64,000 nt of DNA from Marinococcus luteus. GTDB taxonomy: Bacteria; Bacillota; Bacilli; Bacillales; Marinococcaceae. A program made the position numbers and the translations under genes. Location: the NCBI RefSeq assembly GCF_900106595.1, contig NZ_FNNC01000005.1, forward strand, positions 186,001 to 250,000, given 5' to 3'. The notes under the pieces were generated by a model. The model did not search any database and was not told the DNA's origin. It saw only the letters and a list, made by a program, of their open reading frames with translations. Below, piece after piece: positions 7,543 through 16,274 of this stretch (its first letter is position 1; every line of letters begins with the position of its first letter).

Positions 7543-8814
7543 ATGAATAAAGTGAACTTACATACAAAGGCTTATGCGAAAAAACTGGATGACAATGATG
7601 AACTCCGGAAGTACCGCCGGGAATTCTATATGGGAGAGACGATTTATTTGGATGGAAACTCGCTCGGTCTGCTGTCGGAGCGGGCCGAAAAAAGCGTACA
7701 GGAAATCATGAATATGTGGAAGCAGCTGGGTATTGAGGGATGGACAAACGGAAGCCATCCCTGGTACTACCTGTCGGAAAAGCTGGCCCAAACCTCGGCT
7801 CCGCTGCTCGGGGCAAAAGAGAGAGAAGTGATTGTTACCGGTTCGACGACCGTAAACATTCACCAGATGCTTGCTACCTTTTATCAGCCTGCTGGCAAAC
7901 GGTACAAAATACTCGCAGATGATGCGGCTTTTCCCACCGATATTTACGCATTAAAAAGTCAGCTTGATCTGCGCGGTCTGGGGGAAGAGGCGCTAGTTCA
8001 GGTGCCGGACCGGGACGGGATACTTGATGAAGAGGAAATTATTGATAGGATGAATGACGATACGGCTCTGTTGTTTCTTCCAGGCGTATTGTACCGGAGC
8101 GGCCAGGTGCTCGATATGGAGCGGTTAACGAAAGAAGCACACGCCCGTGGCATTATGGTCGGCCTCGATCTTTGTCATTCGGTCGGATCAGTACCGCATG
8201 AGCTTCACGAATGGGGCGTCGATTTTGCTGTTTGGTGCAATTATAAGCATTTGAACGGAGGACCGGGGGCTGTTGCAGGGCTGTATGTTCATGAAAAGCA
8301 TTTTGGGGGATCACCGGGGCTTGCGGGCTGGTTCAGTTCAAAAAAAGCTGTGCAGTTTGATATGAAGCATACCCTCGAGCCGGAAGAATCGGCCGGAGCA
8401 TACGAAATCGGGACCCCGCATGTGCTAAGTATGGCTCCGCTGATCGGTTCTCTGGAAATGTTCGGGGAAGCAGGAATCGGACGAATCCGGAAAAAGTCTC
8501 TGCAGTTAACCGGTTATATGATCGATCTGATTGACTCTGGCATTGGCAGCGGCCTGAAGGTGGTAAGCCCGCGGAACCCGGCTGCAAGAGGCGGACATGT
8601 GCTTCTTAAACATGAATATGCCGCCGGCATCTGCAACGCATTGAAAGCTGAGGGCATCGTGCCTGATTTCCGGGCACCTTCATACATCCGGATTGCGCCG
8701 GTGGCGTTGTACAATACGTATGAAGAAGTGCGGTTGGCGGTAGAAACGCTGAAAAGAATCATAGACAATGAAGAATACCTGCAGTTTTCAAATGAACGCG
8801 GAACGATTGCCTGA
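7543..8814 (+). CDS. kynU: kynureninase
   Basis: A 423-residue PLP enzyme of aminotransferase fold type I that cleaves L-kynurenine to anthranilate and alanine. Diagnostic parts are [11 protein letters not shown] near residue 40, [20 protein letters not shown] before the PLP lysine, and [20 protein letters not shown], which contains the Schiff-base lysine. The ATG at 7543 (GAAGGGG upstream) starts the conserved region. No tryptophan dioxygenase or formamidase gene is nearby, so the upstream steps must be encoded elsewhere. It is followed by the GltB-like gene, perhaps co-transcribed. Confidence 0.92.
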   Translation: MNKVNLHTKAYAKKLDDNDELRKYRREFYMGETIYLDGNSLGLLSERAEKSVQEIMNMWKQLGIEGWTNGSHPWYYLSEKLAQTSAPLLGAKEREVIVTGSTTVNIHQMLATFYQPAGKRYKILADDAAFPTDIYALKSQLDLRGLGEEALVQVPDRDGILDEEEIIDRMNDDTALLFLPGVLYRSGQVLDMERLTKEAHARGIMVGLDLCHSVGSVPHELHEWGVDFAVWCNYKHLNGGPGAVAGLYVHEKHFGGSPGLAGWFSSKKAVQFDMKHTLEPEESAGAYEIGTPHVLSMAPLIGSLEMFGEAGIGRIRKKSLQLTGYMIDLIDSGIGSGLKVVSPRNPAARGGHVLLKHEYAAGICNALKAEGIVPDFRAPSYIRIAPVALYNTYEEVRLAVETLKRIIDNEEYLQFSNERGTIA

Positions 8815-8850
8815 AAAAAGTGAGAGAAAGTGAAAGGAGGAAGTCCGGAG

Positions 8851-10455
8851 ATGGAAACAGCTATTATTGTTCTTTTGGGGCTGTTAATTGCTCTTATCGT
8901 TTTGGCGCCGGGAGGGCTGGTGCTTTGGATGTACGTTAAGGACCGTCGGCAGAGGCAGCACGCTATTTTAAAAAATTTCCCGGTTCTCGGGAGGATGCGT
9001 TATTTAATTGAAAAAACAGGGCCGGAATTTCGTCAGTATTTATTTAACAACGATCTTGAGGGGAAACCATTTTCAAGAGAGCAGTTCATTTCTACGGTAA
9101 AAGCCGGTAAATACAAAACACGCATGCTTGGCTACGGGTCGAAAGAAGACTTTAATACGAATGGCTATTATATCGTAAACGACATGTATCCGACGCTTGA
9201 AGAGGATGTACGCAGGGACCGGAAGGCAGAAGCCGTTCCGTCCAAAGTATACGAAATCGACAACGAACGGTTATTTACAAGGCAGGAGCACCGGGTGGAG
9301 GAATCGTTCGATCCGTTTCTGCTTGATGAACAGGACATTCTTACGCTTGGAAAACATAGCGGGGTCAAGCATCCTTTCCGTGTTAAGGGGCTCATCGGCC
9401 AGTCAGGCATGAGCTACGGGTCGCTCGGAGACCGGGCGATTGAAGCATTATCCATAGGAAATGCCCGGGCGGCCGGGTCCTGGATGAACACTGGGGAAGG
9501 CGGCCTGTCGGACTACCATCTGAAGGGCGGAGCGGACATTATGTGGCAGATTGGCCCGGGATTGTTCGGGGCAAGAGACCGCGCCGGCAGCTTTAACCGG
9601 CAGCTGTTTCAGGAACAGGCAGCTTACGACCAGGTAAAGGCTGTAGAGATCAAGCTGGCTCAGGGAGCTAAGCAGCGCGGCGGACACGTGGACGGGGCGA
9701 AGGTTACCGAAAAAATTGCCGCTGTCCGGAATGTGGAGCCGTGGAAAACGATAGACAGTCCGAACCGGTTTAAAGATATTGAAACAACAGAAAAGCTGAT
9801 GTCCTTTCTCGAAGAACTGCGGCAGCTGAGTGAAAAGCCGGTCGGCATTAAAATTACTCTTGGCTCAAGACAGCATGCTTCCAAACTGGCGGAGGAGCTG
9901 AAGACTTCAGAGAGTCTTCCCGACTTTATCACGCTGGATGGCAGCGAGGGCGGCACCGGAGCCTCCTACAAAGAAATGGCGGACAGTGTAGCCCTCCCGC
10001 TCTTTTCAGCGCTGCCGATGCTTGAAGAAGCACTGCTTGAAGCAGGGATTAGGGACAAAATCACCATCATTGCCTCAGGGAAGCTGTTAACGCCGAACAA
10101 GGCAGTCACGGCGCTAGCCCTTGGCGCAGATTTGATCCATGTGGCGAGAGGATTCATGGTCAGCGTCGGCTGTATCATGGCGCAGGTGTGCCACACAAAC
10201 GAGTGCCCGGTCGGGGTGGCCACGACTGATCCGAAGCGGCAGGAAGCTCTTGATATTGAAGAAAAATCCTACCGCGTCACCAATTTTATTATTTCCATGC
10301 GGGAAGGGATGCATAATTTAGCGGTGGCGGCCGGCCTCCATTCGCCGACGGAATTTAACCGGAATAATCTTATTTATAAAGATATGGATGGCCGTACGTA
10401 TTCCGTAGAAGACATTGTAGAAAGAAAAATGGAAGGAACGCAAAGCAGGGTTTGA
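8851..10455 (+). CDS. yerD: FMN-binding glutamate synthase-like protein (YerD type)
   Basis: A 534-residue protein: one N-terminal membrane helix (about residues 3-25) and a barrel like the synthase domain of GltB. It shows GQSGMSYGSLGDRAIEALS, MNTGEGGLSDYHLKGGADI, TLDGSEGGTGASYKEMADS and the Fe-S cysteines of CIMAQVCHTNECPVG. It lacks the amidotransferase domain, so it is not a complete glutamate synthase. B. subtilis YerD has the same architecture and size; its reaction is unknown to me. AAAGGAGG lies ten bases before the ATG at 8851; a GTG at 8830 in the same frame is less likely. Confidence 0.85.
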   Translation: METAIIVLLGLLIALIVLAPGGLVLWMYVKDRRQRQHAILKNFPVLGRMRYLIEKTGPEFRQYLFNNDLEGKPFSREQFISTVKAGKYKTRMLGYGSKEDFNTNGYYIVNDMYPTLEEDVRRDRKAEAVPSKVYEIDNERLFTRQEHRVEESFDPFLLDEQDILTLGKHSGVKHPFRVKGLIGQSGMSYGSLGDRAIEALSIGNARAAGSWMNTGEGGLSDYHLKGGADIMWQIGPGLFGARDRAGSFNRQLFQEQAAYDQVKAVEIKLAQGAKQRGGHVDGAKVTEKIAAVRNVEPWKTIDSPNRFKDIETTEKLMSFLEELRQLSEKPVGIKITLGSRQHASKLAEELKTSESLPDFITLDGSEGGTGASYKEMADSVALPLFSALPMLEEALLEAGIRDKITIIASGKLLTPNKAVTALALGADLIHVARGFMVSVGCIMAQVCHTNECPVGVATTDPKRQEALDIEEKSYRVTNFIISMREGMHNLAVAAGLHSPTEFNRNNLIYKDMDGRTYSVEDIVERKMEGTQSRV

Positions 10456-10485
10456 GAAAATTTTAAAACGCCGCTGGGAGTGAAA

Positions 10486-10503
10486 GTATTTCCCGGGAAA
10501 TAC
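10486..10503. promoter_or_regulatory. Noc binding site (NBS) within an 18-bp palindrome
   Basis: GTATTTCCCGGGAAATAC is a perfect palindrome containing the Noc consensus ATTTCCCGGGAAAT (10488-10501). It lies between the convergent yerD-like and hemQ genes, where a promoter operator is not expected. Confidence 0.85.
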
Positions 10504-10527
10504 ACGTCTTCTGCAGTATGCTCAAAG

Positions 10528-10566
10528 ATAAAAAAACCGCCAAAGTGTATGCTCACTTTGGCGGTT
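10528..10566 (-). terminator. intrinsic terminator of hemQ
   Basis: AACCGCCAAAGTG and CACTTTGGCGGTT form a perfect 13-pair stem with a six-base loop; the minus strand then has seven T residues. Confidence 0.92.
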
Positions 10567-10573
10567 CGTTGTA

Positions 10574-11326
10574 CTATACAGAAAAATATGCCTGAATTTT
10601 TTCCGGTTCGAGAATATTTCCGACATAAAAGGCTCCAAAATCGCCGTAACGGGCAGAGACTTCGTCAAAACGCATTTCGTATACGAGTTTTTTAAACTGG
10701 AGGGCGTCATGAGCAAATAAAGTGACTCCCCATTCCCAGTCATCAAGACCGGTGGATCCGGTAATAATCTGTTTTACTTTTCCGGCATACTGACGGCCGG
10801 TCATGCCATGTGCTTTCATTAATTCGCGGCGTTTGTCGATCGGAAGCGAATACCAGTTGTCTTCGCCTTCCCGTTTTTTATCCATTGGATAGAAGCAGAA
10901 ATGCTCCCATTTTGGCAGGATAGGGTAAATGCGGCCGCGGATCCACGGATTCTCGAGAGGATCGCTCCCGTCTTCCGGGGGCAAGTAGTTTCCGAGCTCT
11001 ACGATGGAAACGTATGAGTAGGCAGGAGTCGTGTAAGCTGCCAGCCCGGATTTATCGAAAGCAAGCTCAATATCGTGAATCTCTTTCATGGTTTCACGGA
11101 GCACCATGATAACAAAATCGGCTTTTTGACCCACGATCGTGTATAAAGCATGGCTGCCCTGCTCAGCCTCTTCCACCTGCTGAAATCCTTCAATCATACG
11201 ATGGAATTCGTTAACCATCTGGTCGCGCTCTTCGCTTGGCACCTGCTTCCATGCATGCCAGTTAAAGTGGCGGAAGTCATGCAGGCAATACCAGCCGTCC
11301 AGTGTTTGAGAAGCTTCGCTCATCAT
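10574..11326 (-). CDS. hemQ: coproheme decarboxylase HemQ
   Basis: A 250-residue protein of the chlorite dismutase family that converts coproheme III to heme b in the coproporphyrin-dependent pathway of Gram-positives. The start ([19 protein letters not shown]), [12 protein letters not shown] and [20 protein letters not shown]-type blocks match Firmicute HemQ (B. subtilis YwfI, 254 residues). The stretch [20 protein letters not shown] carries the conserved heme-proximal histidine region. AAGGAGG precedes the ATG pair. It is divergent from pta, as in B. subtilis. A TATAGT box about 50 bases upstream suggests a sigma-A promoter. Confidence 0.93.
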   Translation of the reverse strand: MMSEASQTLDGWYCLHDFRHFNWHAWKQVPSEERDQMVNEFHRMIEGFQQVEEAEQGSHALYTIVGQKADFVIMVLRETMKEIHDIELAFDKSGLAAYTTPAYSYVSIVELGNYLPPEDGSDPLENPWIRGRIYPILPKWEHFCFYPMDKKREGEDNWYSLPIDKRRELMKAHGMTGRQYAGKVKQIITGSTGLDDWEWGVTLFAHDALQFKKLVYEMRFDEVSARYGDFGAFYVGNILEPEKIQAYFSV

Positions 11327-11545
11327 GATTCCTCCTTCATCTAAACCTTCCGATGCCCACTATACCACAGTACACTAGCGTCCAAAACGAATATGATTGA
11401 GCAATTTGTGACACGGGCATTATCATCGTGAAAAAACGATTATCCCTTCTGTATCAGGAATTAAGGAGAAACAAAAGTGTGAAAATTTATAAATCATTGA
11501 ATTTATTCGTCCCGGTTTATTTTTTCCCACAGAAGGAGTATGCTA

Positions 11546-11674
11546 ATGTATGAAAACTGTGCAGGTATTTTCACAATCAATAAACGAATGCCCCTTTGCA
11601 GGAGTTTCGCTAATTATCTGAAGAACTACTACAATGAAATCAACACGATATACACTTGTTTTACAATATTTTGA
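11546..11674 (+). CDS. possible 42-residue leader ORF upstream of pta
   Basis: An ATG seven bases after AGAAGGAG opens 42 codons (MYENCAGIFTINKRMPLCRS...) whose TGA (11672-11674) touches the pta ribosome binding site. The arrangement suits translational coupling, but the AT-rich tail and lack of recognisable homology leave it doubtful. The rest of the 357-base hemQ-pta gap holds only promoter-like AT-rich DNA. Confidence 0.3.
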   Translation: MYENCAGIFTINKRMPLCRSFANYLKNYYNEINTIYTCFTIF

Positions 11675-11686
11675 GGAGGAATTTTG

Positions 11687-12691
11687 TTGAGCGATCTTTT
11701 CGCATCCATCTATGATCAGGTGAAAAAAGAACATCCTTCCATCGTACTGCCGGAAGGAGACGATGACCGCGTCGTTCAGGCAGCCTCACGTCTTGGGGAA
11801 GAAAATGTGCTTACTCCTATTCTTATCGGAGATGAAGAGGAAATTGAAGCCAGAGCACAGAGGTTAGGCGTGTCCCTGGAAAACGTTACTATTTTCAACC
11901 CGAAAACGTATGAAAAAATGGACGAGCTTGTAACTGCTTTTGTCTCCCGTAGGAAAGGGAAAGAGACAGAGCGGACCGCAAAAGAAAAGCTGACGGACGT
12001 CAATTATTTCGGTACAATGCTTGTATATATGGATTTTGCAGACGGGCTCGTCAGCGGGGCAGCTCACTCTACCGGTGACACCGTGCGTCCGGCGCTCCAA
12101 ATTATTAAAACAAAACCAGGTATTCAAAAAACATCCGGCGTTTTTATTATGGTGAAAGAGGACCAGAAATTCGTGTTTGCGGATTGTGCCATTAATATAT
12201 CCCCAAGTGCTGAAGAATTGGCGGAAATTGCTATTTCCACTGCAGAAACGGCAAAATCATTCGATATCGATCCAAAAGTAGCGATGCTCAGCTTCTCTAC
12301 AAAAGGATCGGCCGCTTCCATGGAAACGCAGAAGGTATCCGAAGCAACAAAAACGGCTCAGGAAACCCGCCCTGATCTTGTCATTGACGGAGAGTTCCAG
12401 TTTGATGCTGCATTTGTGCCGGCGGTGGCTCAAAAGAAAGCCCCGGATTCACCGCTTCGCGGCGAGGCGAATATATTTATTTTCCCGAGTCTGGAGTCTG
12501 GAAACCTTGGCTATAAGATCGCCCAGCGTCTCGGCGGCTACGATGCCATCGGCCCGATTCTTCAGGGCCTGAACAAGCCGGTGAATGATCTCTCTAGAGG
12601 GTGCAGCATAGACGATGTGTACAAGCTTTCCCTTATTACGGCCAAGCAGGCTATTACTGAACGCGAAGCAGTAGCAAATAAAGAATCATAA
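11687..12691 (+). CDS. pta: phosphate acetyltransferase
   Basis: A 334-residue enzyme interconverting acetyl-CoA and acetyl phosphate, feeding acetate overflow with AckA. It shows the family blocks IVLPEGDDDRVVQAAS, LVSGAAHSTGDTVRPALQII, FVFADCAINISPSAEELAEI and SCSIDD-like GCSIDDVYKLSLITAKQA at the end. Two TTG codons are in frame (11684 and 11687); 11687, seven bases after GAGGAGG, gives MSDLF, aligning with MADLF of B. subtilis Pta. A 42-codon reading frame precedes it. The gene is followed by a strong terminator. Confidence 0.93.
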   Translation: MSDLFASIYDQVKKEHPSIVLPEGDDDRVVQAASRLGEENVLTPILIGDEEEIEARAQRLGVSLENVTIFNPKTYEKMDELVTAFVSRRKGKETERTAKEKLTDVNYFGTMLVYMDFADGLVSGAAHSTGDTVRPALQIIKTKPGIQKTSGVFIMVKEDQKFVFADCAINISPSAEELAEIAISTAETAKSFDIDPKVAMLSFSTKGSAASMETQKVSEATKTAQETRPDLVIDGEFQFDAAFVPAVAQKKAPDSPLRGEANIFIFPSLESGNLGYKIAQRLGGYDAIGPILQGLNKPVNDLSRGCSIDDVYKLSLITAKQAITEREAVANKES

Positions 12692-12694
12692 ATG

Positions 12695-12735
12695 AAAAAA
12701 GGCCTTTCGGGTAAAAACTCCGAAAGGCCTTTTTT
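12695..12735. terminator. bidirectional terminator between pta and the MBL hydrolase
   Basis: GGCCTTTCGG and CCGAAAGGCC form a ten-pair stem flanked by six A residues on one side and six T residues on the other, so it can end transcription from both convergent genes. Confidence 0.92.
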
Positions 12736-12738
12736 GTG

Positions 12739-13608
12739 CTACTGCCTTGTATCATGCGTTTGTGTTTCCGGTATAGCTATAGTATCAAAGTCGTCTGCAA
12801 GCTTTTGCAGCCCGTCCCGCAGTGCGCTGCCGCGAACCGGCATGCCATGGCCGGTGATTGCAGCGGCTGGCTCGAGCTGGTTTAGTTTTTCAACGGAGCT
12901 TTTAGCGGCGACCCAGTCCATCGTTAAATATTTCGGCGGGCCGTGGATTTCGAGCTTTTGCGTCGTAACACGGGAGAGGGACTCCTGTTTTACAGTAACA
13001 AAAGCATCACCGGCAATGAGCGTCCGGTCCTGTTCCCGGAACAATGAAATGTGTCCGGGCGTGTGTCCCGGTGTGTGCAGCCATTTCCACTCGCTCAACT
13101 CAGGGACAGAACCGTCGGAAGGCAGCGGCTGTACGAAGTCTCCCAGATTGACCGGCTCGGTTGGAAACCGCGGCGACATCTTCGCGACGAGTCCGCGGTC
13201 TACAGAGCTGTCCGCCTGCGGATATGCTTTCTTTCCGGTCAGATAAGGCATTTCCTCCGGGTGGGCGTAAACGGGAACATTCCATTTTTTAACGAGCTCC
13301 ACAACTGTACCGACATGATCAAAATGACCGTGCGTGAGTATAATGGCGTTTGGTTTATTGTTGGTGCCGTATAAATCCTCGACAGCCTGAACCACTTTAT
13401 CCGAGGATTTAGGCATGCCGGTATCAACCAGCACCCAGTTGTTGTTATTATCATGCTGCTCGATAGTACAGAGATTAACGATCTTATTCGTATAAGCGTG
13501 CACTCCCCGGGCTACCGTATGCTCTTTGCCGCTTTTTACCGAGGTCATCGGCAGATACTTGTCCGCCATTGGATTATAAAGCTCTTCGTTCGTTTCTTCG
13601 CTCATCAT
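12739..13608 (-). CDS. metallo-beta-lactamase fold hydrolase
   Basis: A 289-residue protein with the metal-binding motif THGHFDHVG near residue 92, a second ligand region HTPGHTPGHISLF near 175 and LIAGDAF with its bridging aspartate. No signal peptide, so probably cytosolic. Such hydrolases include glyoxalase II and lactonases; the substrate cannot be deduced. GGAGGAAAATG gives the start. It is convergent with pta and separated from the csbC-like gene by its own short upstream region. Confidence 0.85.
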   Translation of the reverse strand: MMSEETNEELYNPMADKYLPMTSVKSGKEHTVARGVHAYTNKIVNLCTIEQHDNNNNWVLVDTGMPKSSDKVVQAVEDLYGTNNKPNAIILTHGHFDHVGTVVELVKKWNVPVYAHPEEMPYLTGKKAYPQADSSVDRGLVAKMSPRFPTEPVNLGDFVQPLPSDGSVPELSEWKWLHTPGHTPGHISLFREQDRTLIAGDAFVTVKQESLSRVTTQKLEIHGPPKYLTMDWVAAKSSVEKLNQLEPAAAITGHGMPVRGSALRDGLQKLADDFDTIAIPETQTHDTRQ

Positions 13609-13670
13609 TTTCCTCCTTCAGAAATAAGTATGTATGCTACGTATTTCCGTACCCTGGATAATTAAAACCA

Positions 13671-13709
13671 GAAAAAAGACGGACACTCCCGGGAGCGTCC
13701 GTCTAAAAA
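13671..13709. terminator. terminator of the sugar transporter gene
   Basis: AGACGGACACTCCC and GGGAGCGTCCGTCT form a 14-base stem with one mismatch. A runs flank it on the left, giving a T run on the minus strand; A residues also follow on the right. Confidence 0.85.
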
Positions 13710-13714
13710 AGCTT

Positions 13715-15064
13715 TTACGATTTGGAGGATAATCCTCCGCGAAGATCCTTTTCGATATCTTCGAGACTGCGTCCTTTGGTTTCCGGAATAAACCGCAGTA
13801 CGAATAAGAAGGCAAGAACGCCCATGAAAGCGAAGATAACGAAAACCCAATTGATGCCTATAGCCCCTAATAGAATAGGGAACGTTAAGGAAACAATTAA
13901 GTTGGCCAGAGACAGTACGAGCGTTGTAATACCAGTAGCTGCGCCGCGGGCTTTCATTGGGAAGAGCTCTGGAAGCATAACCCAGACAACCGGCCCCCAC
14001 GTGGCGGAGAAAAACATGATAAATACGCCAAGGAAGACCACGATCAGCCAGGCAACGGTAGTAGTTAGCTCGACGCTGAACAGAATAATGGACAGCGCTG
14101 CGAGACTGCTGACCATACCAATATTACCAGTCAAAAGCAGCTTTTTCCGTCCCAGCTTGTCGATCGTTGCGATCGCTACGAGAGTCATTAATACGTTTAC
14201 TGTACCGATACCGACTGTTCCAAGAATTGAAGCGGCATTACCGAGTCCAGCTTCGGTAAAAATGGTCGGCGCATAATAAATAACGGAGTTAATACCAATC
14301 AGCTGCTGAAAGGCAGCGAGCAGACAGCCGACTACTAACATTGGCCGCAGCCATTTGGCCTTCAGGAGATCGCCGGTGCCTTCTTCAATGTTTTCAATTT
14401 CCTTCATCTGTTTCATTTCATCTTCGATTTCTGCCTGGTCGCGTGTTAAGCCCATGATGTTCCGGGCTTCCTGTTCACGGTTCCGTTTGATCAGCCAACG
14501 CGGACTTTCCGGCATAAAGATTACGCCGATCATAAGCAGAATCGCCGGTACGGCTGCGAGCCCGACCATCCAACGCCATCCTTCAATTGGAGTGAAGGCG
14601 TAGTTGATGAGGTATGCAAGTAAAATACCAAGAGTAATCATCAGCTGGTTTAAAGACGAGAGCGCGCCGCGCTGGCTTGTCGGAGCCATTTCCGATAGAT
14701 AAACCGGCACAAGCGCAGTTGAGCCCCCGACTGCAAGGCCGAGAATAACACGGCCGGTAATAAGTACACCTGCATTTGGAGAAAATGCAAGAACCAGGGA
14801 GCCAATTAAGTAGACGAGAGCGATTACAAATACGACCCGCCTTCGGCCGAATTTATCCGATACATAGCCGCTCAGGCCTGCGCCAACAATAGCCCCGGCG
14901 AGCAGCGAACTGACGACGACACCCTGCAGGAAGTCCGAAAGAGGAATGTCCTGATCAATGAAAATGAGAGCGCCGGAGATAACACCGGTTTCATAACCGT
15001 ACAATAAGCCCCCAAGGGCTCCAAAAAAGTATATCCAGCCCTTGCTTAAGCCGTTAGACATCAT
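13715..15064 (-). CDS. csbC: sugar porter family MFS transporter (CsbC-like)
   Basis: A 449-residue protein with 12 expected helices. It has the sugar porter signatures YFFGALGGLLYGYETGVISG, GRRRVVF, PVYLSEMAPTSQRGALSSLN, FMPESPRWL and FIPETKGRSLEDIE. Long blocks agree with B. subtilis CsbC, including LFPMKARGAATG; it should import a hexose, pentose or inositol by proton symport. The frame opens at 15145 but AAAGGTGG precedes the ATGATG at 15064-15059. CsbC is a SigB gene in B. subtilis; a weak SigB-like pair (ATTTAA, GGGATA) occurs at 15115-15137 with a short 11-base spacer. Confidence 0.88.
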   Translation of the reverse strand: MMSNGLSKGWIYFFGALGGLLYGYETGVISGALIFIDQDIPLSDFLQGVVVSSLLAGAIVGAGLSGYVSDKFGRRRVVFVIALVYLIGSLVLAFSPNAGVLITGRVILGLAVGGSTALVPVYLSEMAPTSQRGALSSLNQLMITLGILLAYLINYAFTPIEGWRWMVGLAAVPAILLMIGVIFMPESPRWLIKRNREQEARNIMGLTRDQAEIEDEMKQMKEIENIEEGTGDLLKAKWLRPMLVVGCLLAAFQQLIGINSVIYYAPTIFTEAGLGNAASILGTVGIGTVNVLMTLVAIATIDKLGRKKLLLTGNIGMVSSLAALSIILFSVELTTTVAWLIVVFLGVFIMFFSATWGPVVWVMLPELFPMKARGAATGITTLVLSLANLIVSLTFPILLGAIGINWVFVIFAFMGVLAFLFVLRFIPETKGRSLEDIEKDLRGGLSSKS

Positions 15065-15145
15065 ATACCCACCTTTAATTTTTTGTCCTGACAGAATTCT
15101 TCCACGTTCGATAGTATCCCAAACATTTCCATTAAATAAATCCAT

Positions 15146-15182
15146 AAGAAAACAGCCGCAAATAATACTTGTTTTGGGCTGT
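15146..15182 (-). terminator. terminator of lipL
   Basis: On the minus strand ACAGCC (15177-15182) pairs with GGCTGT (15152-15157) and TTTTCTT follows. It lies just after the lipL stop codon. Confidence 0.6.
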
Positions 15183-15193
15183 GTAAGGTTTTC

Positions 15194-16036
15194 CTATGAG
15201 TGTGGCTGGGTCGCTTTTTTGTTTCTTGCAAGCACCCTGTCGTAGAAATGCGTAAAACGGGACTGTTCATCCTCTGTAAGCTGATCATCATACACAGAAG
15301 CACCCAGACGCTCTGCTGTCTGCTGGATGCGCCGGTTGATGTCCTGAATGGAAAAGGCGGTGCCATAAAGCTCTTCGAGGGAAGTCATCACAGAAGGAAC
15401 AACGGCCGGCCAGGCGATCTTTGTGTCTGCCTGATCAGCAGCGGCACGTTCGTAGAATTCCCGTAAAATTTCTGCACGGGCAGCGCCGCTCCGGGTAACG
15501 CCCACATAAATCTGCACCGCTACCCCGCCTCTAATACGCCGCTGCGAAATTCCCGCAAATTTTTTTCCGTCGATGCTTAAATCGTAAGAGCCCGGACAGT
15601 ACGAGCCGACGATTTCATAAGCGTCGATATACCCGGGACTGTCGTCGAAAACCTCCTGCATAAATGACCACATCCATTCATAACCGGCATGAATGGATGT
15701 CCGACGTTCTTCTTTAAAAATGAGGGACAGATTATAAATTCCTTCATCAAGCACGACAGCAAGACCACCCGAATTGCGGACAATAACTTCATATCCCTGC
15801 TCCCGAAGGTATTCAAGCCCATCGGCCGCAGCGGGCAGCCGGGTATCCTGAATACCGAGGACAACGGTGGGGGCATGGACCCAGGCACGCATAACAGAAG
15901 GGGAAGAACCCTCTCCGAGACTCACACAAAAATTATCATCAAAGGCAAAAGATTGCAATGGATCCATATTAATTCCTGTTACTGAATGATCGATCCACCG
16001 CCATTCTTTACCGGCAAAAATATTTTTCATTTCCAT
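15194..16036 (-). CDS. lipL: octanoyl-[GcvH]:protein N-octanoyltransferase
   Basis: A 280-residue member of the lipoate ligase/BPL fold. It moves octanoyl groups from GcvH to E2 subunits during lipoate biosynthesis. VIVRNSGGLAVVLDEGIYNL and GSYCPGSYDLSIDGKKFAGI are near identical to B. subtilis LipL (YwfL); the cysteine of GSYCPGSYD is the acyl acceptor and the lysine of KKFAG the lipoate-family lysine. The frame is open far upstream, but a TATAAT at about 16081-16086 limits the start to 16066 or later; 16036 matches homologue length. In B. subtilis lipL is also next to pta. Confidence 0.9.
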   Translation of the reverse strand: MEMKNIFAGKEWRWIDHSVTGINMDPLQSFAFDDNFCVSLGEGSSPSVMRAWVHAPTVVLGIQDTRLPAAADGLEYLREQGYEVIVRNSGGLAVVLDEGIYNLSLIFKEERRTSIHAGYEWMWSFMQEVFDDSPGYIDAYEIVGSYCPGSYDLSIDGKKFAGISQRRIRGGVAVQIYVGVTRSGAARAEILREFYERAAADQADTKIAWPAVVPSVMTSLEELYGTAFSIQDINRRIQQTAERLGASVYDDQLTEDEQSRFTHFYDRVLARNKKATQPHS

Positions 16037-16274
16037 TTTATGTACCCCGATTCTAGTCATTTTCATTTTGACCGGTCTTATTATAACACTGCCATTTCTA
16101 TGTGAGATATTAAAAGGCAGTAAATATATAGAAGAAACTAGGATTTTTTCTTTCCAAACAGGGTAATGAACAGTATAATTACGGTATCTGCTTGAGAGAG
16201 TTTTTAGTGGAGGGCCCAAAAACAACATAGAGAGAATATTCATAATATTTATATTTAAAAAGGGGGACCTTAAT

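Noticed and set aside
15115-15137. SigB-like promoter (ATTTAA, GGGATA) upstream of the csbC-like gene
   Set aside because: The 11-base spacer is too short and both boxes deviate; mentioned only because CsbC is SigB-controlled in B. subtilis.
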